Of a stretch of 64,000 nucleotides of DNA, positions 30,136 to 38,644 are shown piece after piece. Source of the stretch: Telluria antibiotica (GTDB taxonomy: Bacteria > Pseudomonadota > Gammaproteobacteria > Burkholderiales > Burkholderiaceae_D). A program made the translations under genes and the position numbers. Every line of letters starts with the position of its first letter. Position 1 is the stretch's first letter. The stretch is from the NCBI RefSeq assembly GCF_011682055.1, contig NZ_JAAQOM010000009.1, positions 124,001-188,000 on the forward strand. Direction: 5' to 3'. The notes beneath the pieces are model-generated. The model was not told the origin of the DNA. It ran no database searches and was given only the letters and a program-made list of their open reading frames with translations.

Positions 30136-31377
30136 TCAGCGGGGTTGCGTCAACAAATCCGCGCGCGGATAGCGCCAGCCCGGCACGGGTCGCGGGCACG
30201 GCGCCGCCGCGAGGGCAGCGTGGTCGATCGTGGAAAAATTGCGGCCGCCGGGCGGACTCCAGCGCGCGTCCGTCGCCGTCGTCGCGCCGATCGACGGCGC
30301 GCGGGCGAAGCGCATCCACGCGTTGAAGTGGCAATTGGTCGCCTGCAGGCCCCGCAGGCGGGCGAGGGCGTCGCGCTCGTCGCCCTGCCAAGCCACGCGC
30401 ACGTCGGTGCCGACGGCCTGGCCGGCGATCGGCGCGGGGCAGTGGGCGACGGGCGTGATCGCGGGCGCGACGCTGAGCTGGCCGCGCCGCAGGTGGTAGT
30501 CGCCGTGCGCCGTGTCGACGGCCACCGTCACGAACGACCAGCACAGCGGATTCGCGGGATAGGCCGACAGTGCTGTGTCGAGCACGCGTTCGTGCGGATC
30601 GAGATGGGCGACGGCCGCCGCAGCGACGGCGCGCGCTTCGTGCAGCGCGGCGGCTTGCATGCCGACGAACGCGAGCGACGCGGCCAGCCCGGCGCCCAGC
30701 GCAGCGCGGCCGCGCTCGCCGCGCGGTCCGTCCACGCGGCGCGCGGTCCACGCCAGCAGCAGACCGAGGGCCAGCAGCCCGGCCAGCGAGCCCCATTGCA
30801 GGAACCCGGCCGCAGTCGTGCCGACGGACACGGCCGCCAGCAGCGCGAGCAGCAGCCCGCGCGCGACGTGCCCCCGCACGAGCGCGGCGAGCGGCACGCC
30901 GAACGCGATCCAGAACACGGGTTCGACGATGAACACGAGGTCGCCGTAATACCAGGACGGATCGATGGGCCAGAACGGGTGGACGCCGTAGACGTTGAGG
31001 CCATCCATCGAGATGTGCAGCACGGTGCCGGCAGCTGCCGTGACGACGGCCGCGCCGCGCGCACGGCCGCTCGTGCGCAGCAACCGGCGCGCCGCGGGCC
31101 ACAGCAGCCACACGAGCGCCAGCAGCACGGCGATTTCGCCGCAAGCGCCCAGCAGCGTGTGCGTGTGGCCGCGGTGATGCAGCAGATAGCCCAGCGGCGG
31201 CGCCAGCAGGTGCGTGAGCACGAGGTCCAGGTCGGGGAAATTGCTCGCCAGGCAGCCGAGCACCAGCAGCAGGCGCATGCGGGCGCGCTGGTCGTCGGGA
31301 GAGGTTTCGGGGGCGACGCTGCGGTCGACCAGGGCGCCGATGCCGAGGCCGACGACCGAGTGGGTAATATTATCCAT
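30136..31377 (-). CDS. Membrane-bound metal-dependent hydrolase, YdjM/DUF457 family
   Basis: A 413-aa inner-membrane protein. The N-terminal MDNITHSVVGLGIGALVDR, then NFPDLDLVL, HHRGHTHTLLG and TVLHISMDGLNVYGVHPFWP provide the His/Asp metal-binding pattern of the DUF457 family (conserved H6, D49-D51, HRGxTH, D-x-x-N-x-YG). Several hydrophobic helices run through the middle, and the C-terminal 150 residues are a soluble, presumably periplasmic domain. The enzymatic role of the family is not settled; in E. coli YdjM is LexA-regulated. It stands alone, upstream of the PPTase/synthetase pair on the same strand. Confidence 0.82.
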   Translation of the reverse strand: MDNITHSVVGLGIGALVDRSVAPETSPDDQRARMRLLLVLGCLASNFPDLDLVLTHLLAPPLGYLLHHRGHTHTLLGACGEIAVLLALVWLLWPAARRLLRTSGRARGAAVVTAAAGTVLHISMDGLNVYGVHPFWPIDPSWYYGDLVFIVEPVFWIAFGVPLAALVRGHVARGLLLALLAAVSVGTTAAGFLQWGSLAGLLALGLLLAWTARRVDGPRGERGRAALGAGLAASLAFVGMQAAALHEARAVAAAAVAHLDPHERVLDTALSAYPANPLCWSFVTVAVDTAHGDYHLRRGQLSVAPAITPVAHCPAPIAGQAVGTDVRVAWQGDERDALARLRGLQATNCHFNAWMRFARAPSIGATTATDARWSPPGGRNFSTIDHAALAAAPCPRPVPGWRYPRADLLTQPR

Positions 31378-31414
31378 CGTGCAATCTTACCCAAGCCGCA
31401 AGGAAATGTGCGGG

Positions 31415-31999
31415 TCAGGCCAGCGCCAACGTGGCGACGTAACCGTCCGGCACGGCGAGCGGCAGGCAGCGGCAGGCGGCGAGTTCGACATCGAGATCCG
31501 CGCGCCACTCCGCCAGCGCGAGGCCGCGACACTTGAGGCGCGCTTCGCGCTCGCTCCATGCGCGCGCGAACGCGGCGGCGCGCGCGGGCGCGGGCACGCC
31601 CGCCAGCGCGGCCGCGCAGGCGGGGCCGAGGTAGTCGCGGGCGACGGCGTGCCAGTCCGGGGCGTTCGCCACGCGCATCACGTCGACGCCGACGCCGGCG
31701 CCGTCGAGGCGCAGCGCGGCCAGGGACACGTCGCCGTCATGGCTGATCGCGAGATCGATACGACGGCCGTCGTCGACGAGCGCATACGGCGCTTCGCCCG
31801 GCTCGCCGCCGAGCCGGATGCGCGCAGCCGGCAGCGCGAGCGTGTCCGCGAGTGCGGCCAGCAGGGCAGCGCGGATCGTGCGCCTGGCCGTCGCGCGGTC
31901 GGGCATGCCGCGCACGCCGACGACGTGCAGGGCCGCGGTGCCAGCGGGCGGCGCGATGAACGCGCCATCCGCCCACCAGCGGACGGGCACGGCCTCCAT
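31415..31999 (-). CDS. 4'-phosphopantetheinyl transferase superfamily protein
   Basis: A 194-aa Sfp-type enzyme that transfers the phosphopantetheine arm of CoA to a carrier-protein serine. The two magnesium/CoA motifs are GVGVDVM (for GIDIE/V) and WSEREARLKCRG (for WxxKEAxxK). The ATG overlaps the TGA of the synthetase gene by one base, so it is translationally coupled and very probably activates that synthetase's carrier domain (Ser about 572). It is somewhat shorter than Sfp (about 224 aa) at the N-terminus. Confidence 0.88.
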   Translation of the reverse strand: MEAVPVRWWADGAFIAPPAGTAALHVVGVRGMPDRATARRTIRAALLAALADTLALPAARIRLGGEPGEAPYALVDDGRRIDLAISHDGDVSLAALRLDGAGVGVDVMRVANAPDWHAVARDYLGPACAAALAGVPAPARAAAFARAWSEREARLKCRGLALAEWRADLDVELAACRCLPLAVPDGYVATLALA

Positions 32000-34900
32000 C
32001 ACACCCGCTGCGGCGCCGCCGGCAAGCCGTTCCAGGCGGTGGCAGCGGGGATGTGTTCGCCCTTCATGACGAGGGTCAGCGGGCCGATGCGGGCGTTGTC
32101 GCCGACCTTCGCGCTGTACAGCACGGCGCTGCGCGGGCCGAGATAGACCTTGCTGCCGATGTCCACGTGGTCGATCTTCATCACGCGGTCTTCGAACAGG
32201 TGGGTCTGCGGGCACGACAGCGCATTGAGTTCGCTGTGGTCACCGATCGTCACGCAATCGAATTCCGTGATGTCCGTCGTGTCCATGTAGACGCCGCGCC
32301 CGATGCGGCAGCCGAGCAGGTTGAACGCGAGCGGCAGCCACGGCGTGCCGCGCAGGTAGCGCATGAAGTTCGGCACGGCGATGCCTTCGTACATGTTCGT
32401 CACGCCTTCCGACAGCCACACGAACGGCGTCCACATCGGCTCCGCGCGTTTTTTATAACGGCCCAGCAGCAGCCATTTGAACGCGAGCACGAACAGGTAG
32501 TTGCCGATGCCGTAGGCGAGGCTGATGAGCGCGAGGTCCCAGATCACCTCGCCCCAGCGGCCGGCGCCCGCGATGGGCATCAGGTCCAGTACGACCGTGT
32601 AGCCGACGGCGATGACGACGGCGTGCGGCGCGACGATGCGGAACGCCTCGACGAGCGCGCGGCCCAGGCGGCGTGCCGGCGACGGACGGTACGTCAGGTG
32701 TTCCGGATAGCCGCTCACCTGTTCGCGCGCGGGCAGGTGGATCGGCGGCGAGCCGAGCCACGTGTCGCCGCCCGTCATGCGCTCGTTGGCCGGCGCATGC
32801 GTGTGCACGCCCACGAGGACGCCTTCCGGCAGCACGGTGCCGTCCGGGATGTAGCTGCCGTTGCCCACGAAGCTGCGGTTCGAGACGACGGTCGCTTCCA
32901 TCGTCATCCAGCCGCCGTCGATCTGCTCGTCGCCGAGCATGACGGCGTCGGCGATGAACGTCTCGTCGCCCAGCGTGAGCATGTCGGGGACGACGCCCAG
33001 CGCCGTCGAGATCTCCGCGTCGCGGCCCACTTTCGCGCCCAGCAGGCGGTACCAGAACGGCGCGAACACGGTCGCGTAGATGCCGTGCAGGACGTTCAAG
33101 CTCGATTCCTGGATATGGCTCACGAGCCACTTCTTGCAGTACGCGTTGCTGTGCACGGCCGAGCGTCCGGGCATCATGCGGGGCAGGAAGCCCCAGCGGA
33201 TGGCGGCCGACACGAGCATCGTCAGCGCGATCAGGACGGCGGACGCGGGCAGCGCCAGCACGAAATAGCGCAGCAGCTGGCCCTGGATCGAGTTCTGCGC
33301 CAGGATCGGCATCGTGCCCCGTTCGTCGAACCAGTCGATCAGCACGAAGCTGGGGAACACGGGCATGAAAAAGAGCGTGGCGACGAGCAGCATGCCGAAC
33401 ATGAAGAACAGCGCTTCGCCGATCAGGCGTCCCCGCCCGACGACGGGACGCGGCGGCAACGTGGACGGATCGAACGCGCCGGTGTCGCGCGCGGGCGAGC
33501 CGCTCCACACGCGGCCGTCCGGCACGCTGGCGCCGTCCGGCAGCGCGGACTGGCCTTCCAGGTGGCCGCGCCGGCCCACGCGGGTATTCCCCTCGAGGAT
33601 CGCATACGACGACACGCACGCGTCGTCGTCCAGCGCGATGGTGCCGAGGATCAGGCGGCCCCGCTCCACGCGCGCGTTCTCGAAGTTCGCGGCATTGCCG
33701 ATGCTGACGTTGTCGCCGATGGCGAGCAGGTCGGGCGCGCGGATCGTCAGCGAACCGATCACGACGTCGTGCCCGACCTTCGCACCCAGCATCCGCAGAT
33801 ACCAGGTGTACAGCGACGAGCCGGCCAGCAGATACGTGGGCGCGGCCTCGACGAGCCGGTCGGACAGCCACCAGCGGAAATACGTCGCGCTCCACAGCGG
33901 ATACACACCGGGTTTCAGGCGGCCCGCGACGAGCCACTTGCCGCCGATGGCGAACACGAATTCCAGCAGCGTGGCGAGCAGGAACACGGCGATCGACGCG
34001 GCGATGGCGCGCGGCACGGAATCGCCCGGGTCGCCCGTGAAGAAGTGGTACGTGAAGAACGGCGCCAGCCACTGTGCCATGCGCAGCGTGATCAGGACGG
34101 GTACGGTCGCCAGCTGGGCCACGCCGCACAGCCAGCGGCGCGTGTTGTCCGGCGGCGTCCAGTCGGGTTCGATGGCCGCGGTGCCGGCGGCCTGGTCGAG
34201 GCCGGAAGCGATCGCGCCGATCTGCCGGTGCTGGTAGATGTCGCGCACCGTCACGTGGGCGAAGCGCGGGTCGGTGCGCAGCGCCGTCGCGAGGCGGGCG
34301 GCGAAGAACGAATGGCCGCCGAGGTCGCTGAAGAAATCCAGCTCGCGCCGGATCGGCTGGCCCGGGAACAGCTTGCCCAGCGCCGCGAACAGCGCTTCCT
34401 CGCCGGGCGTTTCCGCCACGTCCGATTCGGCCGGATCGCTGGGGAGCGGGGCCGACAGGGCCATCGCCTTCAACGCCTTGCGGTCGATCTTGCCGGACGT
34501 GAGGCGCGGCATGATCGACAGCCGTTCGAAGCGGCTCGGCACCATGTACGGCGGCAGCTTGCCGGACAGCGCGCGGCGCAACGTGGCCGGCGACAACTGC
34601 TCGTCCGTCGCGCCGGCGGCCGGCACGAGGTAGGCGACGAGACGGTCGATGCCGTCGTCGCGGCGCAGCAGCACGGCCGTCGTGCCGACGCCGTCCTGCT
34701 GCGCGAGCTGGGCTTCGATCTCGCCCAGCTCCACGCGAAAGCCGCGGATCTTGACCTGGTCGTCCGTGCGGCCCAGGCACACGACCTGGCCGTCCGGCTC
34801 GATGCGGGCGAGGTCGCCGGTGCGGTACAGCCGCGGATCGTCGGGGCCGGAACGCCACGGGTTGGCCAGGAATTTCTCGGCCGTCAGGTCGGGACGGCCC

Positions 34901-36024
34901 AGATAGCCGGACGACAGGCCCGGCCCGATGATGCACAGCTCGCCCGTGTCGCCGCGCGGCAGGATCTGCAAGCCCTTGTCCGTCTCCGTGTGGATGACGA
35001 GCAGGCCGTAGTTCGGCAGCGGCGTGCCGATCGTGATCAGGCGGCCGGGCTCCAGCCGCGCGAGGCTGGCGGACACGGTCGCTTCCGTGGGGCCGTACGT
35101 GTTGAACATCTGGCGGCCCGGCTTCGCGAAGCGTTCCACGACCGTCTCCGGACACATCTCGCCGCCCAGGTTGATGATGCGCAGGCTCGGCACGTCGTCG
35201 GCGAACAGCGCCAGGAGTGTGGGCACGGCATGCAGCACGGTGACATGGTTTTCCGCCAGCAGGCGCGGCAGCGCTTCCGGATCGCCGGCCGTTTCCTTCG
35301 GCCCGATCCACAAGGTGGCGCCGACGAGGTAGGAAATCCAGATTTCCTCGAACGACATGTCGAACGCGACGGAAAAGCCCTGGTACACGCGGTCCGACGC
35401 TTTGACGCCCAGTACCTCGTTCTCGCTGCGCAGGAAGTGGCAGATGCTGCGCTGGTCGATGAGGATGCCTTTCGGCTTCCCGGTCGAGCCCGAGGTGTAG
35501 ATGACGTAGGCGGGCGCGTCCCCGGCAACGTGGCCGCGTCGGCGCACCGTGTAGCCGTCGGGCGCGGGCGCGAGCAGGGTTTCCGCCGTGTGGATCGGCT
35601 GCGTCACCGGGCCCAGGCGGTCGCGCATGCGCTCGCTGCTGACGAGGGCAGGGGAGCCGGCGTCGTCCATGCAGACGAGGAGGCGCTCGACGGGGGTGTC
35701 CTCGTCGACGGGGAGCCAGGCGGCGCCCGCCTTGGCGATGGCGGCCTGCATGACGAGCAGGTCGATGCCGCGCGGCATCCAGAGGCCGACGATGTGGCCG
35801 GGCCGGATGCCGGCGTCGATCAGGCGCGATGCGGCAAGGCCGGCCTGCGCGTCGAGCTCGGCGTACGTGAGCTGGCGGTCGCCCGCGATGAGGGCCGGCT
35901 GGTCGGGCGCGCGGCGTGCGCTGGCCTCCAGCAGGTCGGCCAGGATTTCGTCGCGCAACAGCTCGGGCTGGTGCGGACCGTAGAGGACATCGGGGTGCCG
36001 TGTCAGAGAAGAAATATCGTTCAT
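31999..36024 (-). CDS. Single-module NRPS of the poly(amino acid) synthetase (Pls) type
   Basis: A 1341-aa membrane enzyme: adenylation domain (about 30-520; YTSGSTGKPKG, YGPTEATV, YRTGDLAR, SGKIDRK), carrier domain (DLGGHSFF, Ser about 572), then six transmembrane helices in pairs separating left-handed-beta-helix acyltransferase-like domains (GAKVGHDVVIGS, GAKVGRDAEISTA, GCRIGRGVYMDT). This is the layout of epsilon-poly-L-lysine synthetase and relatives, which polymerise one amino acid without a thioesterase. Reading the pocket against GrsA gives Asp, Met, Glu, His, Ile, Leu, Thr, Val, Ser, Lys; Glu at the 239 position favours a basic amino acid. ATG at 36024 lacks a strong ribosome-binding site. 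Product unknown. Confidence 0.85.
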   Translation of the reverse strand: MNDISSLTRHPDVLYGPHQPELLRDEILADLLEASARRAPDQPALIAGDRQLTYAELDAQAGLAASRLIDAGIRPGHIVGLWMPRGIDLLVMQAAIAKAGAAWLPVDEDTPVERLLVCMDDAGSPALVSSERMRDRLGPVTQPIHTAETLLAPAPDGYTVRRRGHVAGDAPAYVIYTSGSTGKPKGILIDQRSICHFLRSENEVLGVKASDRVYQGFSVAFDMSFEEIWISYLVGATLWIGPKETAGDPEALPRLLAENHVTVLHAVPTLLALFADDVPSLRIINLGGEMCPETVVERFAKPGRQMFNTYGPTEATVSASLARLEPGRLITIGTPLPNYGLLVIHTETDKGLQILPRGDTGELCIIGPGLSSGYLGRPDLTAEKFLANPWRSGPDDPRLYRTGDLARIEPDGQVVCLGRTDDQVKIRGFRVELGEIEAQLAQQDGVGTTAVLLRRDDGIDRLVAYLVPAAGATDEQLSPATLRRALSGKLPPYMVPSRFERLSIMPRLTSGKIDRKALKAMALSAPLPSDPAESDVAETPGEEALFAALGKLFPGQPIRRELDFFSDLGGHSFFAARLATALRTDPRFAHVTVRDIYQHRQIGAIASGLDQAAGTAAIEPDWTPPDNTRRWLCGVAQLATVPVLITLRMAQWLAPFFTYHFFTGDPGDSVPRAIAASIAVFLLATLLEFVFAIGGKWLVAGRLKPGVYPLWSATYFRWWLSDRLVEAAPTYLLAGSSLYTWYLRMLGAKVGHDVVIGSLTIRAPDLLAIGDNVSIGNAANFENARVERGRLILGTIALDDDACVSSYAILEGNTRVGRRGHLEGQSALPDGASVPDGRVWSGSPARDTGAFDPSTLPPRPVVGRGRLIGEALFFMFGMLLVATLFFMPVFPSFVLIDWFDERGTMPILAQNSIQGQLLRYFVLALPASAVLIALTMLVSAAIRWGFLPRMMPGRSAVHSNAYCKKWLVSHIQESSLNVLHGIYATVFAPFWYRLLGAKVGRDAEISTALGVVPDMLTLGDETFIADAVMLGDEQIDGGWMTMEATVVSNRSFVGNGSYIPDGTVLPEGVLVGVHTHAPANERMTGGDTWLGSPPIHLPAREQVSGYPEHLTYRPSPARRLGRALVEAFRIVAPHAVVIAVGYTVVLDLMPIAGAGRWGEVIWDLALISLAYGIGNYLFVLAFKWLLLGRYKKRAEPMWTPFVWLSEGVTNMYEGIAVPNFMRYLRGTPWLPLAFNLLGCRIGRGVYMDTTDITEFDCVTIGDHSELNALSCPQTHLFEDRVMKIDHVDIGSKVYLGPRSAVLYSAKVGDNARIGPLTLVMKGEHIPAATAWNGLPAAPQRV

Positions 36025-36394
36025 CAACGGCTACAGTTGGGGTTGGTGGTGAGGTTTATCAAGCAAGAACACGATGCTCATCAATGCAAATCTAACAATC
36101 CTGGCAGCCACATGCGCGCAGGGTACCTCATTGTAACGGCCGGGCGGCGCATCGTTTTTCTTTACCGGGTGGAGTACGGAGCGATCGCCCGCCCCGTGGC
36201 GGTAACGGCGATGAAAATGCTGCACTCGCACAATGCGCCGGTGCTCAGTCCTGGTGCATGAAGTGCCCATAAAAAATCATATTCCTGGCGCGGATGTCTG
36301 CTATTCAAACAATAAATTATCGTTGGGTTGTGCGATGCAATATATTTTAGTCGTAGCTGCAAACCTTTCGAACCTCTGCCTATTGGAGCGCATC
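36025..36394. promoter_or_regulatory. Divergent intergenic region, synthetase and TonB-domain genes
   Basis: About 370 bp without a convincing gene, lower in GC than its flanks, especially 36265-36350. A TATATT (36341-36346) could be a -10 element for the TonB-domain gene. No operator or RNA element is recognised. The synthetase promoter must lie on the minus strand here. Confidence 0.4.
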
Positions 36395-36739
36395 ATGAAC
36401 GCCAAACTTCGCATCGCCGCTGTCGCTACCGCCCTGTCGCTGACCACGCTTGCCGCTCACGCCGCCGAGCCGGTCACCTCTTCGCGCTCCGCCCGCTGCG
36501 CCGCGCCTTACTACCCCGTTTCTTGGCAGGACGACGGCATCCAGGGCCGGGTCCGCGTGGCGGTGCTGGTCGGCGCCGACGGTTCCGTGCAGGACGCGAA
36601 GGTGGTGGAGTCGAGCGGCTATCGCGCTCTGGACAGGGCCTCGCTGCGTGCCGGCTACCATTGCACGTTCGCCGCGCCGAAAGCGGGCGACAGCGCCGCC
36701 GTGTGGACAACGGTGCAGTACAAGTGGGTCATGAACTGA
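36395..36739 (+). CDS. Small exported TonB C-terminal-domain protein
   Basis: A 114-aa protein with a cleavable signal peptide (MNAKLRIAAVATALSLTTLAAHAA) and a TonB C-terminal domain (QGRVRVAVLVGADGSVQDAKVVESSGYRALDRASL is the usual beta-alpha-beta pattern, seen in two blocks). Classical TonB has an N-terminal membrane anchor and a Pro-rich linker; both are missing here, so this is probably a free periplasmic protein, not an energy transducer. Two Cys (in RCAAPY and YHCTF) could form a disulfide. ATG at 36395 follows GGAG. It stands alone. Confidence 0.75.
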   Translation: MNAKLRIAAVATALSLTTLAAHAAEPVTSSRSARCAAPYYPVSWQDDGIQGRVRVAVLVGADGSVQDAKVVESSGYRALDRASLRAGYHCTFAAPKAGDSAAVWTTVQYKWVMN

Positions 36740-36793
36740 CGCAGGCAACGTGCGACGCCGGCATGTCGCATCAGCGCAGCCGGTCGAGCATTT

Positions 36794-36807
36794 TTGATCC
36801 ACATCAA
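36794..36807. promoter_or_regulatory. Fnr box upstream of the Aer-like receptor
   Basis: TTGAT-CCAC-ATCAA, a perfect Fnr consensus (TTGAT-N4-ATCAA), about 70 bp before the GTG of the chemoreceptor gene. An fnr gene is at 49244-50011. Confidence 0.85.
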
Positions 36808-36878
36808 GGATAGCGCCACGCGTGATTTCATAAAATTTCCGTAGATCAATTATTCCTCCGGAAATCAGGGAGTCACGC

Positions 36879-38426
36879 GTGCGCACCAACCTGCCCGTCA
36901 CGGGCATCGAATACCCATTGCGGGATGGCCAGTCCATCGTGTCGAAGACCGACACCAAAGGCCGCATCACCTACGTCAATCCCGCGTTCATCGAGGTCAG
37001 CGGCTTCACGGAAGCGGAGCTGACCGGCAAGGCCCACAACATCGTGCGCCACCCCGACATGCCGCCCGCGGCGTTCGCCGACATGTGGCAAACGCTGCAG
37101 GCAGGCGAGCCGTGGACGGGTCTCGTCAAGAATCGCCGCAAGAACGGCGATTTCTACTGGGTCACGGCGAACGTCGTACCGATCAGGGAAAACGGGACGA
37201 CGGTCGGCTACATGTCGGTGCGTACCCGGCCCGCACGCGCCGACGTCGAACGGGCGGAGGCTCTCTACCGACGTATGCGCGAGGGCCGCGCGGACGGACT
37301 CGCCATCCGCCGCGGCGCCATCGTGCGCACCGCGTGGTGGGCGCGCCTGCTCGACCTGCGCCAGCTGCCGCTGGGCCGCCGGCTCGGGATCATGCTGGGT
37401 GCGCAGGCCGTGCTGATGCTGCTGCTGGCCGGCGCGGCGCAGGGCTGGGGCTGGCGCGTGGCGGCGCTCGCCGGTGCCGTGCTCACGCTCGTCGCCTGGG
37501 CGGAGCTGCAGCGCGCCATCGTGACGCCCATGCGCCGGGCGCTGGACGCCGTCCACGCACTGGCAGGCGGCGACCTGTCGCATCTTCCCGCGCCGGACCG
37601 CGACGACGAGATGGGCCGCCTGCTGCGCGCATTGCGCCAGCTGAACGTCAACCTGACGGCGATCGTGGGCGACGTGCGCGCGGGCGTCGTCTCGATCGAG
37701 GCGGCCACGCGCGACATCGCCGAGGGCAACGTGGACCTCGCGCGCCGCACGGAATCGCAGGCCGCGAGCCTGGCACAGACGGCAGCCAGCCTCGCGCACA
37801 TCGCGGCGGCGGCGGGCCGGAACACGGACGGCGCGGAGCGCGCCGACGGCCTGGTGGGCGAGGCGTCGCGCGTGGCGGGGCGCGGCGGCGACGCCGTGGA
37901 GCAGGTGGGCAGCACGATGGGCCAGATCAGCGGGTCGGCCACGCGCATCGTGGACATCATCGGCCTGATCGACGGCATCGCCTTCCAGACCAACATCCTC
38001 GCGCTGAACGCCGCGGTGGAGGCGGCACGCGCGGGCGAGCAGGGCCGCGGCTTCGCCGTCGTGGCGGGCGAAGTGCGCAGCCTCGCGCAGCGCTCGGCCG
38101 GGGCGGCGAAGGAGATCAAGGCGCTGATCGAGGATTCCGTGCACAAGGTCGGGCAGGGCAACGAGCTCGTCGACGCGGCGGGGCAGACGATGCGCGCGGT
38201 CGTCGCGTCCGTGCGCGAAGCGGCGGCGATCATGGGCGACATCACGACGGCGTCGCGCGCGCAGAACGACGGCATTGCGGAAGTGAACGCGGCGCTGGCG
38301 CAGCTGGACGGCATCACGCGCGAGAACGCGGGCCTCGTCGAGGAATCGGCCACGGCGTCGGCCAGCGTGGCGGAGCAGGTGGGGCATCTGGGGCAGGTGC
38401 TGTCCGTATTCAAGCTGGCACGCTGA
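36879..38426 (+). CDS. Aer-like methyl-accepting chemotaxis protein with PAS domain
   Basis: A 515-aa receptor without a periplasmic domain: N-terminal PAS (residues about 10-115; [24 protein letters not shown] and GYMSVRTRP), two adjacent hydrophobic helices (about 165-210), HAMP, and an MCP signalling domain whose hairpin tip reads [25 protein letters not shown] without a periplasmic sensor matches Aer, which reads redox state through FAD, so aerotaxis or energy taxis is likely. The start is GTG, with GGGAG upstream. The Fnr box in its promoter suggests it is made under low oxygen. Confidence 0.9.
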   Translation: MRTNLPVTGIEYPLRDGQSIVSKTDTKGRITYVNPAFIEVSGFTEAELTGKAHNIVRHPDMPPAAFADMWQTLQAGEPWTGLVKNRRKNGDFYWVTANVVPIRENGTTVGYMSVRTRPARADVERAEALYRRMREGRADGLAIRRGAIVRTAWWARLLDLRQLPLGRRLGIMLGAQAVLMLLLAGAAQGWGWRVAALAGAVLTLVAWAELQRAIVTPMRRALDAVHALAGGDLSHLPAPDRDDEMGRLLRALRQLNVNLTAIVGDVRAGVVSIEAATRDIAEGNVDLARRTESQAASLAQTAASLAHIAAAAGRNTDGAERADGLVGEASRVAGRGGDAVEQVGSTMGQISGSATRIVDIIGLIDGIAFQTNILALNAAVEAARAGEQGRGFAVVAGEVRSLAQRSAGAAKEIKALIEDSVHKVGQGNELVDAAGQTMRAVVASVREAAAIMGDITTASRAQNDGIAEVNAALAQLDGITRENAGLVEESATASASVAEQVGHLGQVLSVFKLAR

Positions 38427-38438
38427 TGTCCGTAGTCC

Positions 38439-38516
38439 GTAGCGTGGGCACCCCGCGCCCACGCGTGACGCATGCACGACGCGAACGCCCGCGTGGGCAA
38501 GGGTTGCCCACCCTAC
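38439..38516. repeat. Dispersed palindromic repeat, copy A
   Basis: Two arms, GTAGCGTGGGCACCCCGCG at 38439 and GCGTGGGCAAGGGTTGCCC to 38510 ending CACCCTAC, form an imperfect inverted repeat about 78 bp long. Related copies occur at 43373-43472 and 53987-54064. It lies between the chemoreceptor stop and the hemN Fnr box, where it may end the first transcript. Confidence 0.75.
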
Positions 38517-38562
38517 CGCACTGCGCACAGCGCGCCACATAACAGGACCGGCTCGGCGGTTT

Positions 38563-38576
38563 TTGATGCAAGTCAA
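38563..38576. promoter_or_regulatory. Fnr box upstream of hemN
   Basis: TTGAT-GCAA-GTCAA, one mismatch from the Fnr consensus (G for A in the second arm), about 70 bp before the hemN ATG. Anaerobic haem synthesis is a standard Fnr target. Confidence 0.8.
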
Positions 38577-38644
38577 GGATTTTGCGAAGCCGCCTCAATA
38601 GACTCGCCGCATATGGTACTAGCCGCCGGCCAGGAGTTTTCAAG

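Noticed and set aside
32053..36261. A 1402-codon open frame on the plus strand opposite the synthetase gene
   Set aside because: It is the antisense shadow of a GC-rich gene: the protein is Arg/His/Ala-rich without any domain, while the minus strand encodes a full-length synthetase.
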